Shown here one piece after another: positions 51,228-59,674 of a stretch of DNA of 64,000 nucleotides. The stretch comes from Microbacterium sp. LCT-H2. GTDB lineage: Bacteria > Actinomycetota > Actinomycetes > Actinomycetales > Microbacteriaceae. The stretch is taken from contig NZ_MODW01000004.1 in assembly GCF_001866135.1 (NCBI RefSeq), forward strand, positions 62,001-126,000. Direction: 5' to 3'. The position numbers were made by a program, and so were the translations under genes. The notes beneath the pieces were generated by a model, which ran no database searches, was not told where the DNA came from, and worked only from the letters and a program-made list of their open reading frames with translations. The first letter of the stretch is position 1. Each line of letters opens with the position of its first letter.

Positions 51228-51953
51228 TCAATTGCGGGGGCGGGAGAGGCGGGAGGAGAGGCGGGGGAGGGCGAAGAGGAGGATGATCGCGAGGACGATG
51301 CCGCGGACGATCCAGAGGCCGGGCTCCCAGAGCACCTCATAGTTCCCCGGGAGGCCGAGGAACGCGGCGATGATCGATCCCCACGACGCGCGGCCGCTGC
51401 TGTCGGTGTCGATCGAGAGTCCGCCCACGATGCTCAGCACGCCCAGGCTCAGCAGCACGATCGGCATGATGAGGGCGCCAGGCTTGGCCTCCCCGCGCGC
51501 GATCAAGCGGATCACCGTCACGAGCGACACGAGCGGGAACACGAAGAAGAACCAGACGAGGGCGCCGAGCAGCAGCCCCACGACGATGAAGACCGGCACC
51601 CAGAGGAGCATCCAGGGGCCTTCGTCCGCGATGAAGTAGTCCGGGTCCCGCAGGATCGCGACGACGAAGCCCGCCAGGGTCCCGAGCGGCAGCACCGCGA
51701 GCACCCACCAGAACACGGCCTTCGGCACGCGCTTGCGCTCCCCCAGCCGCGCCATCACGATCTGGATGATGACCGCGGCGGCGAGCGCGGGGATGCCGAA
51801 CATCGCGATGATGGGCCCCGCGCCGTCGTTCTCGCGCAGGTCGAGCACCGTGAGGATCATCCACGACACGGCGAGCGCGCCGAGCACGATAGCCGCGACC
51901 GGACGCACGGGCGAGGCCTCTCCCCGTGCGCCGGCTCCCCCCGGCGCCGTCAC
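51228..51953 (-). CDS. Hypothetical multi-pass membrane protein
   Basis: The 241-residue protein has about six predicted helices (around residues 18-38, 47-67, 80-103, 115-150, 163-180 and 215-232) with short loops and no recognisable motif. It starts at GTG 51953 only 1 nt after the glyS stop, so it is probably translated from the glyS message. Co-transcription with an essential synthetase does not reveal its role. The stop abuts a GAGACCCC-type repeat. Confidence 0.7.
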   Translation of the reverse strand: MTAPGGAGARGEASPVRPVAAIVLGALAVSWMILTVLDLRENDGAGPIIAMFGIPALAAAVIIQIVMARLGERKRVPKAVFWWVLAVLPLGTLAGFVVAILRDPDYFIADEGPWMLLWVPVFIVVGLLLGALVWFFFVFPLVSLVTVIRLIARGEAKPGALIMPIVLLSLGVLSIVGGLSIDTDSSGRASWGSIIAAFLGLPGNYEVLWEPGLWIVRGIVLAIILLFALPRLSSRLSRPRN

Positions 51954-51954
51954 G

Positions 51955-53340
51955 TCAGGCGCCGCGGAGGCGCTCCGCCAGGTAGGCGTGCAGCTCGTCG
52001 ATCGGGACGCGCTCCTGCGCCATCGTGTCGCGGTCGCGCACGGTCACCGCACGGTCGTCGAGCGAGTCGAAGTCGACCGTGACGCAGAACGGCGTGCCGA
52101 TCTCGTCCTGACGGCGGTAGCGACGACCGATCGCACCGGCGTCGTCGAAGTCCACGGCCCACGAGCCGCGGAGCGTGTCGGCGACCTCGCGGGCGAGCGG
52201 CGACAGCTTCTCGTTGCGCGACAGCGGGAGCACCGCCGCCTTGACCGGAGCCAGGCGCGGGTCGAGCTTGAGCACGGTGCGGGTGTCGGTCCCGCCCTTG
52301 GCGTTGGGCACCTGCTCCTCGACGTACGCGTCGACGAGGAAGGCCATCATCGCGCGGGTGAGGCCGAAGGACGGCTCGATCACATACGGCGTGTAGCGCT
52401 CGCCCGTGGCCTGGTCGAAGTAGGTCAGGCTCTGGCCGGAAGCCTCGCTGTGGCTGGAGAGGTCGTAGTCGGTGCGGTTGGCGACACCCATGAGCTCGCC
52501 CCACTCCTTGCCCGCGAAGCCGAAGCGGTACTCGACGTCGATGGTGCCGGCCGAGTAGTGCGCGCGGTCCTCCTCCGGCACGTCGAACTGACGCATGTTC
52601 TCCGGGTCGATGCCGAGGTCGATGAACCAGTTCCAGCATGCCTCGACCCAGTGGTCGAACCACTGCGGCGCCTCGGCGGGCGGCGTGAAGAACTCGATCT
52701 CCATCTGCTCGAACTCGCGGGTGCGGAAGATGAAGTTGCCGGGGGTGATCTCGTTGCGGAACGCCTTGCCGACCTGGCCGATGCCGAACGGCGGCTTCTT
52801 GCGGCTCGCGGTGAGCACGTTCGAGAAGTTCACGAAGATGCCCTGCGCGGTCTCGGGGCGCAGGTAGTAGAGGCCGGACTCGTCGTCGACGACGCCGAGG
52901 TACGTCTTCACAAGACCGGAGAAGGCCTTCGGCTCGGTGTACTGCCCCTTGGTGCCGCAGTTCGGGCAGGGGATGTCGGCGAGACCGTTCTCGGCCTTGC
53001 GACCCTTGCGCGCCTCGAAGTCCTCGATGAGGTTGTCGGCACGGAAGCGCTTGTGGCACTGCAGGCACTCGACGAGCGGGTCGGTGAAGGTCGCGACGTG
53101 ACCCGAGGCCTCCCACACGCGCTTCGGCAGGATGATGCTGGAGTCGAGACCGACCATGTCGCCGCGGCCGCGCACGAAGGTCTGCCACCACTGCCGCCGG
53201 ATGTTCTCCTTCAGCTCGGTGCCGAGGGGTCCGTAGTCCCAGGCCGACCGGGAACCGCCGTAGATCTCACCCGCCTGGAACACGAAACCGCGGTGGCGGG
53301 CGAGGGCGATGACCTTGTCGAGGCGGGACTGTTCGGCCAC
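51955..53340 (-). CDS. glyS: Glycyl-tRNA synthetase (dimeric class II type)
   Basis: The 461-residue alpha2-type enzyme charges tRNA-Gly. Class II motifs are visible: motif 1 region [20 protein letters not shown], motif 2 [19 protein letters not shown] and motif 3 near [12 protein letters not shown]. The insertion with CLQCHK and CPNCG (about residues 92-130) forms a zinc-binding site found in the bacterial dimeric form. The C-terminal anticodon-binding domain follows from about residue 350. It starts at GTG 53340 with GGAG upstream. A membrane protein gene follows directly. Confidence 0.96.
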   Translation of the reverse strand: MAEQSRLDKVIALARHRGFVFQAGEIYGGSRSAWDYGPLGTELKENIRRQWWQTFVRGRGDMVGLDSSIILPKRVWEASGHVATFTDPLVECLQCHKRFRADNLIEDFEARKGRKAENGLADIPCPNCGTKGQYTEPKAFSGLVKTYLGVVDDESGLYYLRPETAQGIFVNFSNVLTASRKKPPFGIGQVGKAFRNEITPGNFIFRTREFEQMEIEFFTPPAEAPQWFDHWVEACWNWFIDLGIDPENMRQFDVPEEDRAHYSAGTIDVEYRFGFAGKEWGELMGVANRTDYDLSSHSEASGQSLTYFDQATGERYTPYVIEPSFGLTRAMMAFLVDAYVEEQVPNAKGGTDTRTVLKLDPRLAPVKAAVLPLSRNEKLSPLAREVADTLRGSWAVDFDDAGAIGRRYRRQDEIGTPFCVTVDFDSLDDRAVTVRDRDTMAQERVPIDELHAYLAERLRGA

Positions 53341-53443
53341 GGTGGCTCCAATGGTCGGATGCGGAGAATGCCCGTGAGCACGGGCACCCCCATTCTATCC
53401 GGGGCCGGAGCGCAACCCCTGGCCGCGGGACCCGCGGGAGGAG

Positions 53444-53449
53444 TACCGT
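53444..53449 (+). promoter_or_regulatory. -10 box TACCGT of a leaderless gene
   Basis: TACCGT, then 7 nt, then the ATG at 53457. Confidence 0.45.
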
Positions 53450-53456
53450 CCCACGC

Positions 53457-54926
53457 ATGAGCACCACCGCGCAGCCACCCGCCTCCCGCGACGAGGACAC
53501 CCGCTTCTTCGGACAGCCGTGGTCGCTCGTGCACATCTTCGGCGTGGAGATGTGGGAGCGCTTCAGCTTCTACGGCATGCAGGGCATCCTGCTCATCTAC
53601 CTGTACTTCTCGGTAGCCGATGGCGGCCTCGGCCTCCCGGAGGCGGTGGCGGGCGGGATCGTCGGCGCGTATGGCGGCTCGGTGTACCTGTCGACCATCC
53701 TCGGGGCCTGGCTCGCCGATCGGCTGTTTGGCTCCGAGCGGGTGCTGTTCGTCAGCGCCATCGTCATCGTCTCGGGACACCTCGCCCTCGCCCTCCTGCC
53801 GGGGTTCGTCGGCGTGGGGGTCGGCCTGGTGCTCGTGGCCCTGGGCTCGGGAGGCCTGAAGGCGAACGCCACCTCGGTCGTGGGGACGCTGTACCGTCCG
53901 GACGACGTGCGGCGCGACGCCGGGTTCTCGCTGTTCTACCTCGGCATCAACCTGGGCGCCTTCCTCGGTCCGATCCTCACCGGACTGCTGCAGTCGACCC
54001 TCGGCTTCCACTGGGGGTTCGGCCTCGCCGCCCTCGGCATGACCCTGGGTCTCGTGCAGTACTCGTTCGGCCGCCGCGGCCTGCCCGCCTCCGCGCGTGA
54101 GGTGCCGAACCCGCTCCCCCGCTCGCGCTACCCGCTGGTCGCCGGCATCGCGGTCGGCGCAGTCGTCGTGATCGCGGTGCTCGTGCTGACCGGGGTCATC
54201 CAGGCCGACAACCTCGCCACCATCGTGATCGTGGTCACGGTGGTCGCCGCCGTCGCCTACTTCGCGGTGATCCTCGGCAGCCGCCGCATCGACGCCACCG
54301 AACGCTCGCGGGTCTGGGGGTTCCTGCCGCTGTTCCTCACCAGCGTCGCGTTCTGGTCGCTGTACCAGCAGCAGTTCACGGTGCTGACGATCTACTCCGA
54401 CAAGCGCCTCGACCGCGACCTGTTCGGGTGGGAGATGCCGGTGTCGTGGGTGCAGTCGATCAACCCGGTGTTCATCATCATCCTGTCCGGGGTCTTCGCG
54501 GCGATCTGGACGAAGCTGGGGACGCGCCAGCCGTCGACCCCCGTCAAGTTCGGGCTGGCCGCCATCATCATGGGCTCCGCGTTTCTGCTGTTCCTGCCGT
54601 TCTCCGGCGGCGGTGCGAATTCGACGCCGCTGCTCGCGATCGTCGGCATCCTCTTCGTGTTCACCGTCGCCGAGCTGCTGCTCTCGCCCGTCGGGCTGTC
54701 GGTGACGACGAAGCTCGCCCCCGCCGTCTTCCACACGCAGATGGTCGCGCTGTTCTTCCTGTCGATCGCCCTCGGCACCGCCATCTCGGGCGAGCTCGTG
54801 AAGTTCTACGATCCGGAGAACGAGGTGCCGTACTTCTCGATCCTCGGCGGCATCGCGATCCTCGTCGGCATCGGACTGCTGCTGAGCGTGAAGCCGGTGC
54901 TGCGGCTCATGCGGGGCGTGCGCTGA
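53457..54926 (+). CDS. dtpT: Proton-dependent oligopeptide transporter (POT/PTR family)
   Basis: The 489-residue inner-membrane protein has the 14-helix bacterial POT layout. The proton-coupling EMWERFSFYG motif is in helix 1 (about residues 31-40), GAYGGSVYLSTILGAWLADR is the PTR2 first signature, and FSLFYLGINLGAFLGPIL (about 155-172) is the second. FWSLYQQQFT in the second half binds peptide termini. It takes up di- and tripeptides with protons. It is a single, probably leaderless gene divergent from glyS. Confidence 0.93.
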   Translation: MSTTAQPPASRDEDTRFFGQPWSLVHIFGVEMWERFSFYGMQGILLIYLYFSVADGGLGLPEAVAGGIVGAYGGSVYLSTILGAWLADRLFGSERVLFVSAIVIVSGHLALALLPGFVGVGVGLVLVALGSGGLKANATSVVGTLYRPDDVRRDAGFSLFYLGINLGAFLGPILTGLLQSTLGFHWGFGLAALGMTLGLVQYSFGRRGLPASAREVPNPLPRSRYPLVAGIAVGAVVVIAVLVLTGVIQADNLATIVIVVTVVAAVAYFAVILGSRRIDATERSRVWGFLPLFLTSVAFWSLYQQQFTVLTIYSDKRLDRDLFGWEMPVSWVQSINPVFIIILSGVFAAIWTKLGTRQPSTPVKFGLAAIIMGSAFLLFLPFSGGGANSTPLLAIVGILFVFTVAELLLSPVGLSVTTKLAPAVFHTQMVALFFLSIALGTAISGELVKFYDPENEVPYFSILGGIAILVGIGLLLSVKPVLRLMRGVR

Positions 54927-54938
54927 CGGCCCCGGCGA

Positions 54939-55628
54939 TCACGCGGTGAAGAGGTAGCCGCGGCCGGTCTCGAAGCCCGCGATGAGCAGGCCGCTGCCGA
55001 GTAGGCCCTCCATCTGCGCGCGCAGCCGCAGCCGCCACTCGTGCGCGGCCGCGGGGTCGGACTCCCGCAGGCCCTCGATGTCGTCCGGGATCTCCAGCGT
55101 CTCCACGACGGCGTCCTCCGCCGGGGGCTTGGCGATGTCCGCGAGCGCCCACTCGACGTCGAGGCGGTCGCTCTCGTCGCCCGCGTCGCCGCCGCCGAAG
55201 ATGCCGTACCGGTTCACCGAGTAGCCCGTGGCGCGCGCGCCGAGGACGGTGAGGAAGAAGTGCGCGTTCCGGGCGACCAGCGGGTCGAAGGTCCAGGTGA
55301 TGCGGCCGACGTCGCGGGAGAACGCCCATTGCCGCTGGTGCTCCTTGAGCTCACGGCCCCAGCCGCGCCCCCGGTACTCGGGCAGCAGAGCCGTGATATG
55401 CGAGTGCATGGCACGGCGGGCCGGTTCGCCGAAGAAGGCGATCGAGGCGCCGACCATGCGCTCCTCGTCGCCCTCGCCGTCGAAGAAGCCGACGACGTAG
55501 TTGCCCGACTGCTGCAGGGCACGGAGGGTCCCGGCGTCCACCACGCGCTGCGGGCCCCGGATGGAGTCGAGCAGGCTCTGGGCGTCGAGGATGAGTTCAA
55601 CGGTGTCGAGATCGCGGATGGTTCGCAC
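54939..55628 (-). CDS. GNAT-family N-acetyltransferase-like protein
   Basis: The 229-residue protein has an N-terminal GNAT domain with beta4-alpha3 acetyl-CoA site MHSHITALLPEYRGRGWGRE (about residues 72-91, pyrophosphate loop RGRGWG) and following WTFDPLVARNAHFFLTVLG. The C-terminal 100 residues are an acidic helical extension of unknown role. The layout resembles chorismate-synthesis-linked and other large GNAT proteins, whose substrates are unknown. It starts at GTG after CAGACT-GGGATC, the same leaderless promoter sequence as chdC. It ends 12 nt from the convergent peptide transporter. Confidence 0.78.
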   Translation of the reverse strand: MRTIRDLDTVELILDAQSLLDSIRGPQRVVDAGTLRALQQSGNYVVGFFDGEGDEERMVGASIAFFGEPARRAMHSHITALLPEYRGRGWGRELKEHQRQWAFSRDVGRITWTFDPLVARNAHFFLTVLGARATGYSVNRYGIFGGGDAGDESDRLDVEWALADIAKPPAEDAVVETLEIPDDIEGLRESDPAAAHEWRLRLRAQMEGLLGSGLLIAGFETGRGYLFTA

Positions 55629-55634
55629 GATCCC

Positions 55635-55640
55635 AGTCTG
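55635..55640 (-). promoter_or_regulatory. -10-like CAGACT box of a leaderless gene
   Basis: CAGACTGGGATC immediately before the GTG at 55628, identical to the chdC promoter element. Confidence 0.45.
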
Positions 55641-55676
55641 CCCCTCCTCCGCCCGTTCGCGGAAACCGACTCCGGC

Positions 55677-56297
55677 TCACCGGTACGGGAAGGCCTCGCC
55701 CCCGCCCGCGGCGAGCGCCTCCGCGACGATGCGCAGGTGGTCCTCGGCCATCTCCGCCGGCAGCGGCGGCAGGATCCCGTCCCAGAACGCGAGCACCGCA
55801 CCGCGTCCCTGCATCATCCCGGCCGGACGGCCCAGCGCCCACATGTGCATGTGCGCGGAGCCGTCGTTCCAGCGCCCGAAGTGGCAGCGGGCGACGCCGG
55901 GGATGCTCTTCACCGCCTCCGACACGCGCTGCATCAGCGGTCCGAGGGCGGCGAGCACGTCGTGCGGCGCGTTCTCCAGGAGCCAGTGCTCGCGCGGCGC
56001 GACCCCGCCGATGAAGGGCAGTCCGCCGACGTCCCACCCGGCACGCACCTGCCAGAGGTCGTCGTGCCAGATGGTGTGCACGCTCGGACCGCAGTGGCCG
56101 CACGCGGCCGGGTCGTGCTCGCCGGCGCGGGGCTTCTCCGGCACGAGCATCGGCTCGAGCGGCCGCATCGCGACACTCTCGAACGCCCAGGGCAGCCCCT
56201 CCGCGAGCGCCGAGGCGTCGAGCACCTCGCCGATCGGGAGCCGGCGGTGGTATGCGGTGTCGGCGGGGTGCTGCGCGGGCGCGGTGTCGTCGGTCAT
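55677..56297 (-). CDS. HIT-like protein with CxxC pair
   Basis: The 206-residue protein has a central and C-terminal region resembling histidine-triad hydrolases: HWLLENAPHDVLAALGPLM, then CHFGRWNDGSAHMHMWALGR (about residues 146-165), where two of the three triad histidines remain and the third is tryptophan. Upstream, ACGHCG (about 67-72) forms a CxxC pair that may bind zinc, as in some Fhit/GalT relatives. The nucleotide substrate, if any, is unknown. It lies between GNAT and MFS genes and starts without a clear ribosome site. Confidence 0.65.
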   Translation of the reverse strand: MTDDTAPAQHPADTAYHRRLPIGEVLDASALAEGLPWAFESVAMRPLEPMLVPEKPRAGEHDPAACGHCGPSVHTIWHDDLWQVRAGWDVGGLPFIGGVAPREHWLLENAPHDVLAALGPLMQRVSEAVKSIPGVARCHFGRWNDGSAHMHMWALGRPAGMMQGRGAVLAFWDGILPPLPAEMAEDHLRIVAEALAAGGGEAFPYR

Positions 56298-56341
56298 CCG
56301 GCCATGCAACCACATCGGCCCCTCCCCTCCGGGAACGCCGA

Positions 56342-56347
56342 TAGCCT
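56342..56347 (+). promoter_or_regulatory. -10 box TAGCCT of a leaderless gene
   Basis: TAGCCT, GAGCCG, then GTG at 56354. Confidence 0.45.
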
Positions 56348-56353
56348 GAGCCG

Positions 56354-57796
56354 GTGGGTGCGAACGACGACAGAGCCAGGAAACGCCTCTCCCGTACCCC
56401 TCCGCGGTGGGCGATCATCGCGGTGCTGGCGTTCGCGGGCCTGTGCTCCTCGTTCATGTTCACCCTCGTCGTGCCGCTGCAGGCCGAGCTGCCGCAGCTG
56501 CTGAACTCCTCCCGCGAGGACACCACCTGGGTGGTCACGATCACCCTGCTCGTGGCCGCCGTCGCGACCCCGATCTCCGGCCGTCTGGGCGACATGTACG
56601 GCAAGCGCCGCGTCGTCATCGTGCTCCTCGCGATCCTCATCCTGGGGTCGGTCATCGCCGCACTCTCCGGATCCATCGTCGGCGTCATCATCGGCCGCGC
56701 CCTCCAGGGGGCCGTGACCGGCGTCGTCCCCCTCGGCATCGCGATCATGCGCGACGTGCTGCCGCCCGAACGCCTCGGCACCGCGGTGGCCCTGATGAGC
56801 GCCACCATGGGCGTCGGCGGGGCGATCGGCATGCCCGTCGCCGCGCTGCTCGCCGAGAACGCCGACTGGCACATGCTGTTCTGGCTCGCCGCCGCCCTCG
56901 GAGTCCTCGGGCTGCTCCTGGTGCTCGCCGTGGTGCCGGAGGACGTGCTCCGCTCCCCCGGACGCCTCGACGTGCTCGGGGCCATCGGACTCGCGATCGG
57001 CCTCACGGGCCTGCTGCTGTTCGTCTCCCGCGGCGCCGAGTGGGGCTGGACGGCACCGCTCACCCTCGTCTGCGTGATCGGCGGCGTCGCCGTGCTGCTG
57101 CTGTGGGGCTGGTACCAGCTGCGCACGGACGATCCGCTGCTCGACCTCCGGGTCGCGGCCCGGCCCGCCGTCCTCTTCACCAACATCGCCGCCATCGGCA
57201 TGGGCTTCGCCCTGTTCGCCTCGAACGTCACGTTCCCGCAGATGCTGGAGATGCCGGCGGTGAGCGGCGCCGGCTTCGGGCTCGACATGGTGGCCGCCTC
57301 CCTCGTGATCATGCCGGCGGGTCTGGTCATGATGGTGATCTCCCCGCTGTCCGGGTGGCTGGAGCGCACCGTGGGGCCGCGTCCGCTCTTCACCGTCGGG
57401 GCCGGCGCGATCGTCCTTGCCTACGTCTTCGTGCTGCTGTGGTCGACCGAGGTATGGCACATCTTCGTCGCCAACATCTTCATCGGCGTCGGCATCGGGT
57501 TCACCTTCGCCGCGATGCCCATGATCATCATGCGCTCCGTGCCCGCGAACGAGACCGGGGCGTCGAACGGCCTCAACGCGCTGTTCCGCTCCGTGGGCAC
57601 CTCGACGGCCTCGGCCGTGATGGGCGGCGTGCTCGCGGCGATGAGCGTCGACGTCGGCGGGGTGGCCGTGCCGACGAGGACCGCGTTCGAGGTGTGCTTC
57701 TGGCTCGCGATCGCCGCCGGCATCGTGGCCGTGGTCCTGTCCCTGTTGATCCCGCGGCGGCGCGCCGAGGAGCAGCACCCGTCACTCCCGGGCTGA
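56354..57796 (+). CDS. MFS drug exporter, DHA2/EmrB-QacA type
   Basis: The 480-residue protein has about fourteen predicted helices. Motif A appears as GRLGDMYGKRRVVIV (about residues 77-91), and the antiporter motif C region in helix 5 as MSATMGVGGAIGMPVAALL (about 152-170). DHA2 members pump hydrophobic cations and antibiotics out in exchange for protons. No TetR or MarR regulator adjoins. It starts at GTG and is probably leaderless, and a tandem 17-bp repeat tract follows its stop codon. Confidence 0.88.
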   Translation: MGANDDRARKRLSRTPPRWAIIAVLAFAGLCSSFMFTLVVPLQAELPQLLNSSREDTTWVVTITLLVAAVATPISGRLGDMYGKRRVVIVLLAILILGSVIAALSGSIVGVIIGRALQGAVTGVVPLGIAIMRDVLPPERLGTAVALMSATMGVGGAIGMPVAALLAENADWHMLFWLAAALGVLGLLLVLAVVPEDVLRSPGRLDVLGAIGLAIGLTGLLLFVSRGAEWGWTAPLTLVCVIGGVAVLLLWGWYQLRTDDPLLDLRVAARPAVLFTNIAAIGMGFALFASNVTFPQMLEMPAVSGAGFGLDMVAASLVIMPAGLVMMVISPLSGWLERTVGPRPLFTVGAGAIVLAYVFVLLWSTEVWHIFVANIFIGVGIGFTFAAMPMIIMRSVPANETGASNGLNALFRSVGTSTASAVMGGVLAAMSVDVGGVAVPTRTAFEVCFWLAIAAGIVAVVLSLLIPRRRAEEQHPSLPG

Positions 57797-57801
57797 CTCG
57801 C

Positions 57802-57886
57802 GCCGGTCCGGGATCCGCGCGGGTCCGGGATTCACGCGGGTCCGGGATTCACGCGAGGTCGAAATTCGCGCGAGGTCGCAAGGATT
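57802..57886. repeat. Five tandem 17-bp units
   Basis: Units GCGGGTCCGGGATTCAC and variants begin at 57802, 57819, 57836, 57853 and 57870. The middle two are identical over 17 bp. An 18-bp pair starting GCGACGTGCGGCGGA follows at 57899 and 57917. The tract lies between convergent genes. Confidence 0.8.
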
Positions 57887-57934
57887 CCCGTAAGACGTGC
57901 GACGTGCGGCGGATCTGCGACGTGCGGCGGAGGG

Positions 57935-58333
57935 TCAGCGGGAGATCGTGCGCGGGTCCGGGTCGTCGGCGTGCGGCGGCCGCAGCCGGGCGGGCAGCGG
58001 CCACGGCAGAGTGAACCGTGCGGTCGCGGGTCGGGTCATGTCCCCGAAGTCGTCGACCTTCACGACGATGCGCCCCGGCGCGCCCTCTTCGTCCGGCGTC
58101 ACTTCGAGGATGCGCACCCGCAGCGGGCGGTCGTCCTCTCCCTCGAGCATCCACGGATCAGCGAGCCAGGCGATGCCGTGCTCCTCCAGCGCGGCCTCCG
58201 CGTCGAGCCACTCGCCCGGGCCGGAGACCCGGCGCCCGAGGACATCGACGGCGATCCACTCCTCGCCCTCCGGATGGATCCAGCCGAGCAGCTCGCCGTC
58301 GTCGCGGCGATGCGGGGTCCAGGCAGAGGGCAT
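57935..58333 (-). CDS. Hypothetical acidic protein, 132 residues
   Basis: The protein is soluble, Trp- and Glu/Asp-rich (GWIHPEGEEWIAVDVLGR, WLADPWMLEGEDD) and probably mostly beta, with no signal peptide or recognised domain. The alternating strands and conserved tryptophans suggest a small binding domain. The ATG at 58333 is 6 nt after a TAGCAT box. It lies between two repeat-rich gene-free tracts, so its context gives no functional clue. Confidence 0.65.
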   Translation of the reverse strand: MPSAWTPHRRDDGELLGWIHPEGEEWIAVDVLGRRVSGPGEWLDAEAALEEHGIAWLADPWMLEGEDDRPLRVRILEVTPDEEGAPGRIVVKVDDFGDMTRPATARFTLPWPLPARLRPPHADDPDPRTISR

Positions 58334-58339
58334 GTCCCG

Positions 58340-58345
58340 ATGCTA
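58340..58345 (-). promoter_or_regulatory. -10 box TAGCAT of a leaderless gene
   Basis: Minus-strand TAGCAT, CGGGAC, then the ATG at 58333. Confidence 0.45.
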
Positions 58346-58590
58346 GCCCGTGCGTCGCGCGATCAGGCGAGCACGCCACCTCAGGCTCTCGCACGACATC
58401 AGGCGAGCACGCGACATCAGGCTGGCTGCACCCCTGAGCGCCCGATGCCACGCGGGTGCCTGCGCTCGCGCGCGGGACCCAGCGGACACGGAGACAGGGG
58501 GAACGCGCGAGGTCAGGCGACCGCGGGAGGTCAGGCTCATTGCCACCCGGGAAGCCTGATGCCGCGCGGATGCCTGCGTTCGCGCGGGGT
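58346..58590. repeat. Repeat-rich gene-free tract (TCAGGC words and GCCTGATGCC dyads)
   Basis: The words ATCAGGC or GTCAGGC occur repeatedly in the first half, each 3' of a GCGCGA- or ACGACA-like word. In the second half, CCTGATGCCGCGCGGATGCC and GCCCGATGCCACGCGGGTGC are near-copies. Similar words occur at 36427-36594. No gene is seen. Confidence 0.6.
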
Positions 58591-58597
58591 CAGGGGG

Positions 58598-59563
58598 TCA
58601 GTGCGTGTATTCCATGAGCTCGACGCCGAGCACGCGGAAGGCGTCGTGCGCGCGGAGACGGTGGCTGATCGACAGGTCGTCGAAGCACACGATCATCGAG
58701 TAGGCGACACCGGCCCTCGGCCCCGCGAGCACCCCCGCCTCGGCGCGCACGCCCCGGTCTCGCCCGGTCTTGTTCACGAACAGCAGGCCGTGCGCGTCGT
58801 GCTCGTGTGCGAAGGGGTCGAGTCCGGTCGAGGCGGCCACGAGGCTGAGGTCCTGGTTGAGGCTGAGCCACTCCGAGACCTGCGCGCTGACGGCGGCATC
58901 CACGACCTGGGAGTTCACGAGCGCGGAGAACAGTCCGGCCAGCTCGCGTGCCGACCCCACGGCGACCTGCGGGGCGTCGTCCGGACCACGGCGGTCGCGG
59001 AACCGGTCGAGCAGGGCGGTGCGACGCAGCCCCAGCCCCTCGATGCGCTCCCGCACCCGGTCGTGCCCCACCTTCTCCAGCAGGATGTTCACGGCGATCG
59101 GGTCGCCGGCCGTCGCGGCGAGCACGGCGAGGTCTTCCAGCGGCAGCGCCGGGGCCCGCAGGTGCCGCCACAGCCCGGAGCTCTCCACGGCCTCGACGCT
59201 CGTGCGCTCCACGATCTCGAGAGGGTCGAGGGCACCGGACTCGAACGCCGCGGCCACCTCGATGAGCAGCGGGACCACCCCCAGGCCGGCGACGGGCATG
59301 GTCACGTGGTCGTCTCCCGCCAGCACGTGCACATGGGAGTCGAGGTCGACCACGTGCACCGACACTTGCGCCCCGGAGTTCGCGAGGCCTTCGAGGGCCT
59401 TCAGCGTCGACGTGAACGACCGCCGGCCGACGGCCACGCGGCGGGGCAGCCGACGGGCTCCCGGCCGCTGCGAACGGCGACCGCTGGACGACTCGGGCGC
59501 GCTCCCGGACGCTCCGGGAGCCGAGGGGTTCCGGAACGCGTCACCAGGGTCGGTCGCACCCAC
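58598..59563 (-). CDS. Class A beta-lactamase-like protein without catalytic serine
   Basis: The 321-residue protein has a basic, disordered N-terminus (about 1-60, GARRLPRRVAVGRR) with no export signal, then the penicillin-binding/class A fold. At the usual SxxK position the sequence is VAGLGVVPLLIEVAAAF, so Ser70 and Lys73 are absent. The SDN loop is replaced by AGDPIAVNILLEKVG. Only the KTG triad (NKTGRDRGVRAEAGVL) remains. Hydrolysis of beta-lactams is therefore unlikely, and a binding or regulatory role is more plausible. The start at GTG 59563 is chosen for the AAGGA upstream. An in-frame ATG at 59599 is possible. Confidence 0.75.
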   Translation of the reverse strand: MGATDPGDAFRNPSAPGASGSAPESSSGRRSQRPGARRLPRRVAVGRRSFTSTLKALEGLANSGAQVSVHVVDLDSHVHVLAGDDHVTMPVAGLGVVPLLIEVAAAFESGALDPLEIVERTSVEAVESSGLWRHLRAPALPLEDLAVLAATAGDPIAVNILLEKVGHDRVRERIEGLGLRRTALLDRFRDRRGPDDAPQVAVGSARELAGLFSALVNSQVVDAAVSAQVSEWLSLNQDLSLVAASTGLDPFAHEHDAHGLLFVNKTGRDRGVRAEAGVLAGPRAGVAYSMIVCFDDLSISHRLRAHDAFRVLGVELMEYTH

Positions 59564-59674
59564 GCGTGGTCCTTCAGGAGGGGGAGGGATACTGCACATC
59601 CGGGAAGGGGCGCCCGGCGGCAGGGCTATCGTAACCCCACCGCCGGAGCGTGCCTCACAGAGTCCGGAGGTTCG

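Noticed and set aside
57802..57886. Tandem repeats as a CRISPR array
   Set aside because: The 17-bp units are contiguous, without unique spacers, and there are no cas genes.
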